A stretch of DNA of 42,180 nt from Bacillota bacterium. Its GTDB lineage: Bacteria; Bacillota; Clostridia; Oscillospirales; CAG-382. The stretch spans positions 1 through 42,180 of the forward strand of contig JAKPGJ010000054.1 of the NCBI GenBank assembly GCA_029550965.1. The letters are read 5' to 3'. Positions 42,138 to 42,180 of the stretch are shown one piece after another; position 1 is the first letter of the stretch; each line of letters begins with the position of its first letter. Under the pieces are notes generated by a model. The model made no database searches and was not told where the DNA came from. It saw only the letters and a list, made by a program, of their open reading frames with translations. The translations under genes and the position numbers were made by a program.

Positions 42138-42180
42138 ATTATGTAAATACATCTCCTTATCTTTTTTTCTTTGAAAGGTG

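Overview
The window reads as chromosomal DNA of an anaerobic, spore-forming member of the Clostridia, probably of the Oscillospiraceae/Ruminococcaceae kind. This is an inference from several things. Gene starts carry strong AGGAGG-type ribosome sites and often use TTG or GTG. Promoters are near-consensus TTGACA-17-TATAAT. There is a SleC-like spore cortex-lytic protein, a YmaF-like protein, ferrous-iron uptake and the LL-diaminopimelate aminotransferase route to lysine. Most of the window is well-packed core genome, with a more AT-rich accessory island at about 6.98-8.53 kb.

Layout. 1-140: the end of an insertion sequence, with the first 18 codons of its transposase leaving the window. 0.15-5.0 kb: a cytochrome b5-like protein, a SleC-like protein, two uncharacterised proteins, a VanZ-family gene with an apparent frameshift, a YigZ/IMPACT protein and a very small Lys-rich protein. 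5.2-6.9 kb: aspartate kinase and tRNA-Arg(CCT). 7.0-8.5 kb: a satE-satD pair (membrane protein plus SatD-family protein) bracketed on both sides by two copies of the same palindrome, 29 bp apart. 8.6-15.3 kb: a PAP2-like membrane protein, feoAB, a metal-efflux operon (ArsR/SmtB regulator, stand-alone HMA protein, P1B-ATPase) and a His-rich YmaF/collagen-like protein. 15.4-26.3 kb: glutamate dehydrogenase, tex, and a tightly overlapped operon pgeF-yhaO-like-yhaN-like-recG-dusB. 26.4-35.1 kb: citrate synthase-aconitase-isocitrate dehydrogenase (oxaloacetate to 2-oxoglutarate) next to dapA-dapB-dapF and dapL. 35.6-42.1 kb: a CapA-like lipoprotein, a unit of diguanylate cyclase, Mbeg1-like hydrolase and a second citrate synthase, then a His/Cys-rich small protein and a DUF2383/PA2169-like protein.

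How it fits together. Citrate synthase, aconitase and NADP-isocitrate dehydrogenase supply 2-oxoglutarate, and glutamate dehydrogenase turns it into glutamate. Glutamate is the amino donor for DapL, and dapA/B/F with lysC complete the route from aspartate to meso-diaminopimelate for cell wall and lysine. The recG/YhaN/YhaO block is a DNA-repair module. The ArsR/HMA/ATPase block is a self-contained Zn/Cd/Pb efflux unit under a recognisable SmtB-type operator.

The best candidate for something undescribed is the satDE island. It pairs a protein with nucleotidyl-cyclase-like motifs and a C-terminal helix-turn-helix with a polytopic membrane protein, and it is bracketed by four palindromes in a symmetric arrangement. 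Other points of interest are a probable CTG start on aconitase, the VanZ frameshift, a heptamer tandem array running through the stop codon of the efflux ATPase, structured leaders ahead of gdhA and dapA, and a paralogous citrate synthase apparently co-transcribed with a diguanylate cyclase.
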